In this document: in pieces, positions 51,269 to 61,198 of the stretch
How positions within the stretch are numbered: position 1 is the first letter of the stretch
Layout of the letters: each line of letters starts with the position of its first letter
Assembly (NCBI RefSeq): GCF_027568575.1
Contig: NZ_JANUVP010000010.1
Length of the DNA: 64,000 bases
Strand: one strand, 5' to 3'
Source: Caldifermentibacillus hisashii
GTDB lineage: Bacteria; Bacillota; Bacilli; Bacillales; Caldibacillaceae
The notes under the pieces: generated by a model
Told to the model about the DNA's origin: nothing
Database searches by the model: none
What the model saw: only the letters and a program-made list of their open reading frames with translations
Made by a program: the position numbers and the translations under genes

Positions 51269-51349
51269 AGGAGGGTTGCTCCATGGCTGGTTCTTTTTTA
51301 AGGAATGTCGATGTACTACGTTGAAATCCTTAAAAGAAAATCGAACCAG
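51269..51349 (+). promoter_or_regulatory. Candidate leader peptide and hairpin between ctc and pth
   Basis: AGGAGGG (51269-51275), a seven-base gap and ATG (51283) open a 13-codon frame reading MAGSFLRNVDVLR, ending with TGA at 51322. The frame overlaps the left arm of a long hairpin. CTGGTTC (51287-51293) pairs with GAACCAG (51343-51349), and TTTTAAGGA (51296-51304) pairs with TCCTTAAAA (51327-51335). A translating ribosome would block the left arm. Attenuation is inferred from layout only. Confidence 0.5.
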
Positions 51350-51495
51350 TAATAATGGACAGCCCCTCTTTCAGTGATTAGGAAACATTTACCTAAAGAT
51401 GCAACTCAGATATTTTCTGGGAATCTCTACATTCGCCGGATGCAATGGAAGCGGTCTAAAGGCCATTTAAAGTAAATTAACAGAAAAAATTACGG

Positions 51496-51530
51496 CTTGA
51501 TTGACGACCGGAGATGATTCCTCAATCAAG
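51496..51530 (+). promoter_or_regulatory. Hairpin abutting the pth ribosome-binding site
   Basis: CTTGATTGA (51496-51504) pairs perfectly with TCAATCAAG (51522-51530). The second arm ends directly before the AGGAGGG of pth (51531-51537). It could modulate pth translation or be a processing site. Confidence 0.5.
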
Positions 51531-51544
51531 AGGAGGGCATTGGA

Positions 51545-52105
51545 GTGAAATTAATTGTCGGTTTAGGTAATCCGGGGAAACAATATGAAGAAACGAGACA
51601 TAATATCGGTTTTAAAGTTATTGATAAATTAGTGGAAAAGTGGAATATTCCTTTGAATGAGGCAAAATTTCAAAGCTTGTTCGGTAAAGGGATGGTCAAC
51701 GGGGAAAAAGTCATTATATTAAAACCTATGACGTATATGAATCTTTCCGGTGAAGCAGTTCGGGCAATTATGGATTATTATCAAATTTCCCATGAAAACT
51801 TACTTGTTATTTACGACGAACTGGATTTGCCACCCGGGAAAATCCGTCTCCGTTATAAAGGAAGCGCGGCTGGTCATAACGGCATAAAATCGATCATTAA
51901 GTTAATCGGGACTAAAGAATTTAATCGAATTCGAATCGGGATTGGCAAACCACAACCGGGTGTTGAAGTTGTTGACTATGTTTTGGGAAAATTCATAAAT
52001 GACGAAAAACCAATTATGGCAGAAGTAATTGAGAAAAGTGCCCAAGCGTGTGAAACATGGCTCGAGAAACCATTTATTGAGGTTATGAATATATATAATA
52101 GGTGA
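51545..52105 (+). CDS. pth: Peptidyl-tRNA hydrolase (SpoVC)
   Basis: A 186-residue hydrolase that recycles tRNA from peptidyl-tRNA released by stalled ribosomes. The catalytic His is in RHNIGF. Other motifs are KPMTYMNLSGEAV, YDELDLPPGKIRLR and GSAAGHNGIKSI. The start is GTG with AGGAGGG upstream. Confidence 0.96.
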   Translation: MKLIVGLGNPGKQYEETRHNIGFKVIDKLVEKWNIPLNEAKFQSLFGKGMVNGEKVIILKPMTYMNLSGEAVRAIMDYYQISHENLLVIYDELDLPPGKIRLRYKGSAAGHNGIKSIIKLIGTKEFNRIRIGIGKPQPGVEVVDYVLGKFINDEKPIMAEVIEKSAQACETWLEKPFIEVMNIYNR

Positions 52106-52226
52106 AATGAGTAGGAAAGAAAATTTATTATTGTTATAGTAAAAATAAGAGAATAAACTATCCTTGGACGGTAAATAATAAATATAAACATAAATAAATT
52201 CATTTACCATTCAAGGGGTGCATAAG

Positions 52227-52457
52227 ATGAGTATCCATTATGTTTGTCGTTATTGTGGTACCAAAATTGGAACTCTAGAAAATAAAATAATTGACTATGA
52301 GACATTGGGTTTTCATAAATTAACCGAAAGTGAACGGATGAACATGATTCAATATGAACCGGACGGAAATATCCAAGTAAAAAGTATTTGCGAAGATTGC
52401 CATGAATCCTTTACAATAAATCCAAGTAATTATGAACATGACTATATTATCCATTAG
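52227..52457 (+). CDS. fin: Anti-sigma-F factor Fin (YabK)
   Basis: A 76-residue zinc protein with CRYC and CEDC pairs. In B. subtilis Fin inhibits sigma-F in the forespore and helps the switch to sigma-G. The ATG at 52227 follows AGGGGTG; a GTG three codons upstream lies within the site. A terminator follows directly. Confidence 0.93.
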   Translation: MSIHYVCRYCGTKIGTLENKIIDYETLGFHKLTESERMNMIQYEPDGNIQVKSICEDCHESFTINPSNYEHDYIIH

Positions 52458-52482
52458 CTTTGGAGATCCAAAGCATTTTTCT
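52457..52482 (+). terminator. Terminator at the end of fin
   Basis: GCTTTGG (52457-52463) pairs perfectly with CCAAAGC (52468-52474), followed by ATTTTTC. Confidence 0.8.
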
Positions 52483-52735
52483 GTTTATCCCACTTTTAGC
52501 GGGCAATAATTTGCTGCCTGCATACATCCGACTTGTTCGGAGGGCCTTAAGTAAATCCAAGAAAAAGGTGGAAGATGAGTGAGGCCGCTGAGGTAGTACC
52601 AAATAATCTCGCTAAACACTGTATTTAGATGAATTTTCGGGTTTTATCATACTATATATTGTGTTAGTAAATCTATTCAAGTAGTTTTTCAGTGGCCTCA
52701 AGATGAGTGCCGTAAATTCCGATTGGTTTAACTTA

Positions 52736-52820
52736 CCATCAGTGTTACCACTGATGGAAGTTTCACTTTATGAGAAAATCGGCAACAATTTGTGTAAAGG
52801 TTGCCGACTTTACTCTTTGA
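52736..52820 (+). other. Two adjacent hairpins upstream of mfd
   Basis: CCATCAGTG (52736-52744) pairs with CACTGATGG (52749-52757). TCGGCAAC (52779-52786) pairs with GTTGCCGA (52800-52807), followed by CTTTACTCTTT. The second resembles a terminator, the first may be a protein or RNA signal. From 52483 to 52735 only a degenerate repeat segment was noticed. Confidence 0.5.
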
Positions 52821-52900
52821 TTTGCAGTGAAAGTTAGACAAACATGTACTTACCACCATTCATAATAGATGACACCAAGAGAAGGAGAGGAGGCAAAAGA

Positions 52901-55900
52901 ATGAGAGGGTTATTAACCACTTTAATGCAAAAGGACGACATTGCGTCGATTACAAGCGGAATAAATGAAGGATTAAACGAACAACTTGTTGCCGGTTTAT
53001 CTAATTCGGCTAGAACCGTATTTATGGCTAGTATTTATCAAAAGATGAATAAGCCTCTTCTGATCATCACCTATAATTTATTGCAAGCACAAAAGCTATA
53101 TGAAGATTTGGTTCATCTTATATCAGATGAAGTGTTCATATATCCGGCAAATGAATTGACAATCGCCGACCTGGGCATATCCAGTCCTGAATTACGTTCG
53201 CAGCGAATTGAAGCATTAAATTTTTTGAATAGCAACAAAAAGGGTGTAGTTATAGCGCCCATCGCCGGTATAAGAAGAATTTTACCCCCAAAAGCAATAT
53301 GGGCTGAACATATCATTCAGTGGCAATTGGATGATGAAATTAATCTGGAACAATCCATTCAAAAATTTGTCCAAATGGGTTACGTACGTTCAGAAATGGT
53401 TACTGCACCCGGTGAGTTCAGTGTTCGTGGCGGTATTATTGACATTTATTCATTGACAGAAAGCAATCCGATTCGAATTGAGCTGTTTGACAATGTCATT
53501 GATTCCATCCGTTATTTTTCTACTGATAACCAACGCTCTATGGAAAAACTTTCGGAAGTGACAATTGGCCCGGCAACAGAAATCATTTTAGGGTCGGATC
53601 ATCTTCAACGAATAGCGGATAAACTTGAAAAAGCTCTGGCTGATAGTTTAAAGAAAATAAAAGATGAAAAGGTAAAAGAATCTCTTGTTACCCAAACTGA
53701 ACATGAAATTGAGCAGCTGCGATCCGGACAAATTCCTGATGAGATTTTTAAATATCTATCATTTGCCTACGAAAAACCAGGAAGTTTACTAGACTATATA
53801 AGTGAAAATTCCATCGTATTTATGGATGAAATCAGTAGAGTTAGTGAAATGAAAGAAACACTTGATAAGGAAGAAGCTGAATGGCATACAAGTTTATTGG
53901 ATGAAGGAAAAGTTGTTCATTCGATAACAATCAGCCATGATGTATGGAAAATCTTACATGGTTCGAAAAAACCGATTGTTTATTTTTCACTCTTTTTACG
54001 TCATATTCAACATACAAGTCCGCAAAATATATTAAATTTATCCAGTAAACAAATGCAAAATTTCCACGGACAAATGAACGTGTTGAAATCAGAAATGGAA
54101 CGTTGGAAAAAAAGCGGATATACAGTTATTTTTTTAGGGGCGGATGATAGTCGGACAGAGAAAATTGAAAGTGTTTTAGCGGATTACTCAATTGAAGCGG
54201 TAAATAATTGGGACGGCGAACAGCTAATTATAGGAAAGACGCAAATTATAAAAGGACAGTTAAACAGCGGATTTGAATTCCCGATGGAGAAAATAGCCGT
54301 TATTACTGAGGGAGAATTATTTAATAAAAAGGTAAAAAAACATTCTCACCGAACACAAAAAATTTCCAATGCAGAACGGATTAAAAGTTATTCGGAGCTC
54401 AATATCGGGGATTACGTAGTTCATGTGAATCACGGGATTGGTAAGTATTTAGGAATTGAAACGCTGGAAATTAACGGAATCCATAAAGACTATATGAAAA
54501 TTAAATATCAAGGTACTGACAAGCTTTACGTTCCTGTTGAACAAATTAATCTTGTACAAAAATATGTCGGTACGGAAGGAAAAGAACCAAAGCTGTATAA
54601 ACTGGGCGGATCTGAATGGAAGCGCGTGAAGAGAAAGGTTGAATCTTCTGTTCAGGATATTGCTGAGGATTTAATTAAATTGTATGCAGAACGTGAAGCC
54701 TCTGTTGGGTATGCCTTTTCTCCGGATACTGAATTACAACGGGAATTTGAAGCAACATTTCCATATAAAGAAACGCAAGATCAATTACGGTCAATTTCCG
54801 AAATTAAAAAAGATATGGAGAGACCGCGCCCAATGGATCGGCTTTTATGTGGCGATGTTGGTTACGGCAAAACTGAGGTGGCATTACGGGCTGCTTTTAA
54901 AGCAATTTGTGACGGCAAACAAGTGGCTTTTCTTGTACCAACAACGATTTTGGCACAGCAACACTATGAAACAATGCGGGAGAGATTTCAAGATTATCCG
55001 ATTAAAATTGGTGTATTAAGTCGCTTTCGTACACGTAAAGATCAGCAGGAGACGATTAAAGGTCTGAAAAATGGAACCGTTGATATTATTGTTGGTACCC
55101 ATCGCTTATTATCTAAAGATATTACTTATCATGACCTTGGACTATTAATCATTGATGAAGAGCAAAGATTTGGTGTAACTCATAAAGAAAAAATTAAAAA
55201 ATTAAAAACAAATGTGGATGTCTTAACGTTAACCGCAACACCAATTCCGAGGACACTCCATATGTCTTTACTGGGCGTTCGTGACCTGTCCGTTATTGAA
55301 ACACCGCCGGAAAATCGTTTTCCTATCCAAACATATGTTATGGAAATGAACCCCGGTCTTGTAAAAGAGGCTATTGAAAGAGAGTTGGCCAGACACGGTC
55401 AAATTTACTATGTTTATAATAATATTGATGATATTGACCGGAAAGTTGAGGAACTATCCATGCTTGTACCAGATGCCAGATTTATTTATGCGCATGGAAG
55501 AATGAATGCAATGGAACTGGAAAATGTTATGTTAAGCTTTTTAAATGGTGAAGCAGATGTATTAGTTAGTACGACCATTATTGAAACGGGAGTAGATATC
55601 CCGAATGTCAACACATTAATCGTAGAAAATGCAGATCGTATGGGTCTTTCCCAACTTTATCAATTACGAGGTCGAGTCGGACGGTCTAACCGGGTCGCCT
55701 ATGCGTATTTTACTTACAGTAAAGATAAAGTCCTTACTGAGGTAGCCGAAAAGAGATTACAAACCATTAAGGAGTTTACTGAATTAGGTTCAGGATTTAA
55801 AATAGCAATGCGTGATCTATCCATACGCGGGACGGGAAATTTGTTGGGGGCACAACAACATGGGTTTATCGAATCAGTTGGATTTGATCTTTATTCACAA

Positions 55901-56437
55901 ATGTTGAAAGAAGCGATAGAAAAACGAAAAGGTGACGAACCCGACAAACAAGATTTTCCGGTTGAAATTGATCTTCAAATAGACGCTTATATACCGGATC
56001 AATATATTCATGACGGTTACCAAAAGATTGAAATGTATAAACGGTTCCGGGCAATTGCAAACATGGAAGATATACATGAATTGCAAGATGAAATGGTTGA
56101 TCGATATGGAGATTATCCGGAAGAAGTAAATAATTTATTTTTGATTTCCGAGATTAAAATTTACGCCAAACAGGCAGGAATTGAATTGATTAAAAAGGAT
56201 AAAGATGGAATTCATCTGATCTTTACTGAAACGGTAACGAAAGACATTCAAATTAAAGACATTGTGGAACTATGTAAACCATATGGTCGCATGGTAGGTT
56301 ACGGTATGGAAGGGGAAAAGTTTAAAATCGTTATCTATAACAATAGTCAAATCGAACAAGATTGGTTCTCTACTCTTGAATCGATTTTAAAAGGATTACC
56401 GCAAACCGTTGAACGGGAAGTAAAAACAGTATCATAA
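52901..56437 (+). CDS. mfd: Transcription-repair coupling factor Mfd
   Basis: A 1178-residue SF2 translocase that removes stalled RNA polymerase and recruits UvrA. It has an N-terminal UvrB-homology region, a CarD-like RNA-polymerase interaction domain (GDYVVHVNHGIGKYLGIETL, about 500-570), and Walker A GDVGYGKT (651-658). Further motifs are DEEQ (752-755), TATPIPRTL, the TRG-type translocase motifs and a C-terminal autoinhibitory domain. GGAGAGGAGG precedes the ATG; the open frame to 52844 is not needed. Confidence 0.97.
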   Translation: MRGLLTTLMQKDDIASITSGINEGLNEQLVAGLSNSARTVFMASIYQKMNKPLLIITYNLLQAQKLYEDLVHLISDEVFIYPANELTIADLGISSPELRSQRIEALNFLNSNKKGVVIAPIAGIRRILPPKAIWAEHIIQWQLDDEINLEQSIQKFVQMGYVRSEMVTAPGEFSVRGGIIDIYSLTESNPIRIELFDNVIDSIRYFSTDNQRSMEKLSEVTIGPATEIILGSDHLQRIADKLEKALADSLKKIKDEKVKESLVTQTEHEIEQLRSGQIPDEIFKYLSFAYEKPGSLLDYISENSIVFMDEISRVSEMKETLDKEEAEWHTSLLDEGKVVHSITISHDVWKILHGSKKPIVYFSLFLRHIQHTSPQNILNLSSKQMQNFHGQMNVLKSEMERWKKSGYTVIFLGADDSRTEKIESVLADYSIEAVNNWDGEQLIIGKTQIIKGQLNSGFEFPMEKIAVITEGELFNKKVKKHSHRTQKISNAERIKSYSELNIGDYVVHVNHGIGKYLGIETLEINGIHKDYMKIKYQGTDKLYVPVEQINLVQKYVGTEGKEPKLYKLGGSEWKRVKRKVESSVQDIAEDLIKLYAEREASVGYAFSPDTELQREFEATFPYKETQDQLRSISEIKKDMERPRPMDRLLCGDVGYGKTEVALRAAFKAICDGKQVAFLVPTTILAQQHYETMRERFQDYPIKIGVLSRFRTRKDQQETIKGLKNGTVDIIVGTHRLLSKDITYHDLGLLIIDEEQRFGVTHKEKIKKLKTNVDVLTLTATPIPRTLHMSLLGVRDLSVIETPPENRFPIQTYVMEMNPGLVKEAIERELARHGQIYYVYNNIDDIDRKVEELSMLVPDARFIYAHGRMNAMELENVMLSFLNGEADVLVSTTIIETGVDIPNVNTLIVENADRMGLSQLYQLRGRVGRSNRVAYAYFTYSKDKVLTEVAEKRLQTIKEFTELGSGFKIAMRDLSIRGTGNLLGAQQHGFIESVGFDLYSQMLKEAIEKRKGDEPDKQDFPVEIDLQIDAYIPDQYIHDGYQKIEMYKRFRAIANMEDIHELQDEMVDRYGDYPEEVNNLFLISEIKIYAKQAGIELIKKDKDGIHLIFTETVTKDIQIKDIVELCKPYGRMVGYGMEGEKFKIVIYNNSQIEQDWFSTLESILKGLPQTVEREVKTVS

Positions 56438-56453
56438 TAGAATATGGTGTATA

Positions 56454-56525
56454 GGCTAACCTCCTTTTGTGTAATTTTCTGAATTGACTTTAACTTATTT
56501 GTCAATAAAGGGGTTAGCCCTTTTT
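56454..56525 (+). terminator. Terminator after mfd
   Basis: GGCTAACC (56454-56461), extended by TCCTTT, pairs with AAAGGGGTTAGCC (to 56518), followed by CTTTTTATT. From 56526 to 56850 no promoter could be assigned with confidence for spoVT. Confidence 0.75.
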
Positions 56526-56861
56526 ATTGTATAAGAAACCAAAATAGTGGCGAAAATCATATAGAAACTGATGGAACGAATCCAAATGAATACAAGAAAG
56601 AATTATGTTTAGTGTTTTTATAAAAAGAGGATAAATTATACTGTACAGTTGTTTCCAGTATTTCCAATTATTCTTACTATAAGAAAAAGTTTTAGTTTGT
56701 GTATAGAACTTACCATATGAAAGATAATAATTGTATATAAGGATGATGATTCCATTTACACTTGGTATTCCGCTTGGTCGGGCCTTGTTTTGGAATAATA
56801 TATCCGTTCGTAACTGTGACATCAGCAAGAAAATCATCATAAGAAAGAGAGGCAACTTAAG

Positions 56862-57398
56862 ATGAAGGCAACTGGTATTGTACGTCGAATTGATGATTTA
56901 GGTCGTGTTGTAATACCAAAGGAAATTAGGAGAACCTTACGAATTCGTGAAGGAGACCCGTTAGAAATTTTTGTTGACCGTGATGGGGAAGTGATCTTAA
57001 AAAAATATTCTCCAATCAGTGAATTAGGTGATTTTTCCAAGGAATATGCAGAGGCTTTATTTGACAGCCTTGGGAGTACCGTTTTAATTTGTGATCGTGA
57101 TTCGGTTATTGCTGTAGCAGGGGGGTCGAAAAAAGAGTACTTAAACAAAAATATTAGCGAGTCTGTAGAGAAGGTCATGGCCGATCGATCCACCGTTTTA
57201 GAAACGAATGAAACCACGATTTCGCTTGTGGAAGGCAATGAAGAAACATTGACTTCCTATACGATCAGCCCAATTATTGCTAACGGTGACCCAATTGGTA
57301 CAGTTATTATAATGTCTAAGGATAATACATTAGGTGAAGTCGAAAAAAAAGCAGCCGAGACAGCCGCAGGATTTTTAGCAAGACAAATGGAACAATAA
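56862..57398 (+). CDS. spoVT: Stage V sporulation regulator SpoVT
   Basis: A 178-residue AbrB-like regulator. The N-terminal swapped-hairpin domain (TGIVRRIDDLGRVVIPKEIRRTL) is joined to a GAF-like domain (about 57-178). It modulates forespore genes made by sigma-G. AGAGAGGC precedes the ATG weakly. It is paralogous to abrB at 35400. Confidence 0.95.
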   Translation: MKATGIVRRIDDLGRVVIPKEIRRTLRIREGDPLEIFVDRDGEVILKKYSPISELGDFSKEYAEALFDSLGSTVLICDRDSVIAVAGGSKKEYLNKNISESVEKVMADRSTVLETNETTISLVEGNEETLTSYTISPIIANGDPIGTVIIMSKDNTLGEVEKKAAETAAGFLARQMEQ

Positions 57399-57565
57399 AG
57401 TGATCTTAATCAGCGGGAATTTTTCCGGTGAATAGCGGTCTTTTAAGTCTTGAGGTTGGAGCTTGACTACCCTATGATGGCTATTCATCCACTAATTAGG
57501 GGCGGGGGATGATATGGTCACTACATAAGGTGGATAAAAAACTTAATTGAGATAAATATTTTTTA

Positions 57566-57592
57566 GGAAGGCAGGAAGTCTGTCTTCTTTTA
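57566..57592 (+). terminator. Terminator between spoVT and yabM
   Basis: GAAGGCAG and CTGTCTTC form a stem with one G-U pair around GAAGT, followed by TTTTATTG. Confidence 0.65.
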
Positions 57593-57704
57593 TTGTTTTA
57601 TAATAAAATGGAGGTTGGTATTATTTATTGCCTTTTGTTCCACTAACATCCGAGGGGAAAGCCCCTATTTATGAGAGTCTCATTATTATTTAGCAGGTGT
57701 ATTT

Positions 57705-59318
57705 ATGAAAAAGGAGAAAGATAATTCGAAAAAGGTATTGCTGAAAGGGACAGCGATCCTTTCAGTAGCGGGATTATTATCAAAAATATTAAGCGCTGTT
57801 TACCGTGTACCGTTTCAAAATATTGTTGGAGATGTTGGCTTTTACATATATCAGCAAGTATACCCGTTTTATGGGATAGCGGTTTCTTTTGCCACATACG
57901 GATTTCCTGTTGTTATTTCAAAATTGTATGCGGAAAAGATTAGTATAGGTGATACAAGAGCAGCAAAAAATATATTATTTCCGGCATTTGTTTCCGTTTC
58001 AACGATTTGCCTTCTTATATTCCTTGTCATTTATTTTGGTTCGACATTTTTTGCCAGACTGATGGGGGATCCCCGGTTAGAACCTTTGTTGAAGATGGTG
58101 TCCTTAACCTTTTTAATTATTCCGCTCGTATCTGTTATGCGGGGGCATTTTCAAGGCCAAGTATTTATGGCACCGACTGCAATCTCTCAACTGGGGGAAC
58201 AAATTGTCCGGGTTTCTCTTATTCTGATTTTGGCCTTTCTTTTAACTGCCAAAGGTTTTACATTGTATGGGATCGGAAAATGGACGATGTTTGCTTCAGT
58301 GGTTGGAAGTTTATGCGGGGCAATGATTTTAGTTGCATTTTTTATCCATCATCATCACCAAAGTCAAATACATTTTTGGAATAGCATTAATGGTTCTGTT
58401 AAAATTATGAAAGTGGTATGGACGGAAGGGATTGCCGTCTGCATAAGCAGTTTAACGCTATTATTATTTCAGTTGGCAGACTCTTTTCAAATGGTTCCTT
58501 TACTAAAAGAAAGCGGAATGGCTTTAACGCAAGCACAAGTGATGAAGGGGATTTATGATCGGGGACAACCGTTAGTGCAACTGGGAATGGTTTTAGCCAT
58601 ATCTTTGTCATTGTCTGTTGTCCCTTTTGTTGCTGCGATGAAAAGAAAAAGTGAAGAAATGACGGGCTATATCCGCTTTGCCTTTCAATTAAGCCTTGTC
58701 GTCAGTTCTGCTGCGACAACCGGTTTGATTTTAATTATGAATGATTTGAATGTGATGTTATTTGAAAACGAATGGGGTTCAAATGTTTTGCGCATATTTG
58801 TACTAATTGTTTTTTTCGCGACAATTTGTACAACCATCATATCAGTTTTGCAAGGACTTGATATCACATATTTTTCGGCATGTATTGTGATTGTGGGATT
58901 TTTTGTGAAGCTCTTATTTAATCGGTTTTTTATACTTAAATGGGGTACGATGGGTGCGGCGATTGCCAGTAATCTTGCCTTGTTGCTGATGGCTGTAATA
59001 TTAATATATCGTTTACGAAAAACCATTGATATTCGACTGGTCAATTGGCGCTTTGTGATCGTTTTAATAAAATCATTAACAATTATGACGATCACGATTT
59101 CTTTATTTTTTTTGATTAGCCGAGTTTTTGCTCCTCTTTTTCACGGAGTCCGTCTCTTTTCCGCTTTTGTTGCCATATGTGCTGCTGTGATTGGGGCGAT
59201 TGTCTTTTTCATCTCGATTATCCGTGGCCGTATTTTTTCCAAAGAAGAAATAATCCTATTACCATTCGGGAGCAGACTTCAATTTTTGTTAAAAGAAGGA
59301 AGGGTTAACCGTGACTAA
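57705..59318 (+). CDS. yabM: YabM, SpoVB/MurJ-type lipid flippase family protein
   Basis: A 537-residue membrane protein of the MOP exporter superfamily (polysaccharide biosynthesis/SpoVB group) with about 14 hydrophobic segments. Early motifs are SVAGLLSKILSAVYRVPFQNIVGD and YQQVYPFYG. Relatives flip lipid-linked wall precursors; YabM itself is not assigned a substrate. AGCAGGTG precedes the ATG. The end overlaps yabN by eight bases. Confidence 0.88.
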   Translation: MKKEKDNSKKVLLKGTAILSVAGLLSKILSAVYRVPFQNIVGDVGFYIYQQVYPFYGIAVSFATYGFPVVISKLYAEKISIGDTRAAKNILFPAFVSVSTICLLIFLVIYFGSTFFARLMGDPRLEPLLKMVSLTFLIIPLVSVMRGHFQGQVFMAPTAISQLGEQIVRVSLILILAFLLTAKGFTLYGIGKWTMFASVVGSLCGAMILVAFFIHHHHQSQIHFWNSINGSVKIMKVVWTEGIAVCISSLTLLLFQLADSFQMVPLLKESGMALTQAQVMKGIYDRGQPLVQLGMVLAISLSLSVVPFVAAMKRKSEEMTGYIRFAFQLSLVVSSAATTGLILIMNDLNVMLFENEWGSNVLRIFVLIVFFATICTTIISVLQGLDITYFSACIVIVGFFVKLLFNRFFILKWGTMGAAIASNLALLLMAVILIYRLRKTIDIRLVNWRFVIVLIKSLTIMTITISLFFLISRVFAPLFHGVRLFSAFVAICAAVIGAIVFFISIIRGRIFSKEEIILLPFGSRLQFLLKEGRVNRD

Positions 59319-60768
59319 AATTATTATTGTTGGGCTTGGAGCTGGTGATATTAATCAACTTCCCCTAGGTGTTTATAAGTTATTAAAAAATGATTATCCA
59401 TTGTTTTTACGGACAAAAGAACATCCGGTTGTTGAGAGCCTTGAACAGGAAGGGGTTGCCTATTTTTCCTTTGATGCGATTTATGAGAAGAATCAACAAT
59501 TTACGGATGTGTACGAGGAAATTGTTGAGAAATTAATTTCGGAAGCATCGGATAAAGATATCGTGTACGCTGTTCCAGGGGCTCCTATAGTTGCGGAGAG
59601 GACGGTTCAATTATTACTTGAACGCAGGGAAGAGATGGGGATTGAAATTGAATTGGCCGGTGGTCAAAGTTTCCTCGATGCATTGTTTCAAGCAGTCCGG
59701 ATTGACCCAATTGAAGGTTTCCAGCTGTTGGATGGAACAAACTTCAATAAATATAATGTTCAGTTGACGCAACATATGATTATCGGACAAGTATATGATC
59801 AAATGGTTGCATCAAATGTAAAATTGGAATTAATGGAGTTACTACCTGACACATATGAAATCTATATAGTGGAAAATGCGGGCAGTGCCGCTGAATCTGT
59901 AAAAAAAGTACCTTTATATCTACTGGATCATGAATTTTCGTTCAGTAATTTAACAAGTTTATATATCCCACCGGTAAAAGATGAACGGATTCTTTATAAA
60001 AATTTTACTTATTTACGGCAAGTAGTAGCTACTTTAAGAAGTCCCAACGGATGTCCGTGGGATCGGGAACAAACACATCAATCGTTAAAAAAATATTTAA
60101 TTGAAGAGGCGTATGAATTGCTTGAAGCGATTGATGAAAATGATGATGACCATATGGTTGAAGAGCTCGGTGACGTTTTATTACAAATCATGCTGCATGC
60201 TCAAATTGGTGAAGATGAAGGATACTTTACCATTGATGATGTTATCGAAGCAATCACTAGTAAAATGATCCGCCGACATCCCCATGTATTCGGCGATAAA
60301 GCCGCAAAAACGGTCGATGAAGTTTTGTCGAATTGGCAAAACATTAAGCAAAACGAAGAAGGAAGAGAAGAAACACGATTTGCCGCGGTTAAAAAAGGGT
60401 TGCCGGCACTTTTACAAGCCTATGAACTGCAAAAAATGGCGAAAAAATTTGGTTTTGATTGGCAGGAAATTGAACCGGTCATCGAGAAATTAAAAGAAGA
60501 GTTAGATGAATGGCTAATAGAAGTTAACAGTGGAGTTAATAAAGACGCAATCGAACTGGAGTATGGTGATCTGCTTTTTTCGATGGTAAATATAGCCAGG
60601 TTCCTGTCCATTCATCCGGAAGAAGCACTGATTCGCGCCAATCAAAAATTTGTAAGACGGTTTCAATACATCGAGAAAAAAATAAATAAAGCCGGAAAAC
60701 AATTCTCGGATTATACGTTGGAAGAACTGGATTCGTTTTGGAATGAAGCGAAAGAAAATGGTTTGTAA
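59311..60768 (+). CDS. yabN: YabN, tetrapyrrole-methylase-like / MazG pyrophosphatase fusion
   Basis: A 485-residue two-domain protein. The N-terminal half (about 1-220) has the tetrapyrrole methylase fold (GLGAGDINQLPLG, VYAVPGAPIVAERTV). The C-terminal half has two MazG domains with CPWDREQTHQSLKKYLIEEAYE and a second EEAxE/EExxD-like set. MazG removes aberrant NTPs. The start is GTG preceded by GAAGGAAGGG. Confidence 0.93.
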   Translation: MTKIIIVGLGAGDINQLPLGVYKLLKNDYPLFLRTKEHPVVESLEQEGVAYFSFDAIYEKNQQFTDVYEEIVEKLISEASDKDIVYAVPGAPIVAERTVQLLLERREEMGIEIELAGGQSFLDALFQAVRIDPIEGFQLLDGTNFNKYNVQLTQHMIIGQVYDQMVASNVKLELMELLPDTYEIYIVENAGSAAESVKKVPLYLLDHEFSFSNLTSLYIPPVKDERILYKNFTYLRQVVATLRSPNGCPWDREQTHQSLKKYLIEEAYELLEAIDENDDDHMVEELGDVLLQIMLHAQIGEDEGYFTIDDVIEAITSKMIRRHPHVFGDKAAKTVDEVLSNWQNIKQNEEGREETRFAAVKKGLPALLQAYELQKMAKKFGFDWQEIEPVIEKLKEELDEWLIEVNSGVNKDAIELEYGDLLFSMVNIARFLSIHPEEALIRANQKFVRRFQYIEKKINKAGKQFSDYTLEELDSFWNEAKENGL

Positions 60769-60798
60769 GCAACAACAAAGAAAGGACTGGACAAATTT

Positions 60799-61065
60799 AT
60801 GAGGTTAGATAAATTTTTAAAAGTATCCCGATTGATAAAAAGGCGAACTTTGGCAAAAGAAGTAGCGGATCAGGGAAGAATTTTAATCAATGGAAAAACA
60901 GCTAAAGCAAGTTCCGAAGTCAATGTCGGGGATGAATTAGAAATCAGATTTGGACAAAGACTTATGACCGTGAAGATTGAAAAATTGCAAGAAACAACGC
61001 GAAAAGAAGATGCGGATTCAATGTATACCGTTATGAAAGATGAGCGGATAAATCAAGAAAACTAA
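60799..61065 (+). CDS. rqcP: RqcP (YabO), S4-domain ribosome quality-control factor
   Basis: An 88-residue protein with an N-terminal S4 domain (RLDKFLKVSRLIKRRTLAKEVADQG in part) and a short charged tail. In B. subtilis it binds the 50S subunit with RqcH and supports Ala-tailing of stalled chains. It is 30 bases downstream of yabN. A weak hairpin (AAAATAGC/GCTATTTT, 61072-61128) follows. Confidence 0.94.
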   Translation: MRLDKFLKVSRLIKRRTLAKEVADQGRILINGKTAKASSEVNVGDELEIRFGQRLMTVKIEKLQETTRKEDADSMYTVMKDERINQEN

Positions 61066-61198
61066 TAAATAAAATAGCTTTTTACATTCCTGTCTATTCC
61101 ATTGAGGTTTGTCCCCCAATGCTATTTTCTGTTCTAATCCAGAACGGACGAGCATAACTATTTTATAAGAATGAGAACAAGATTGAATCGGGGGATGA

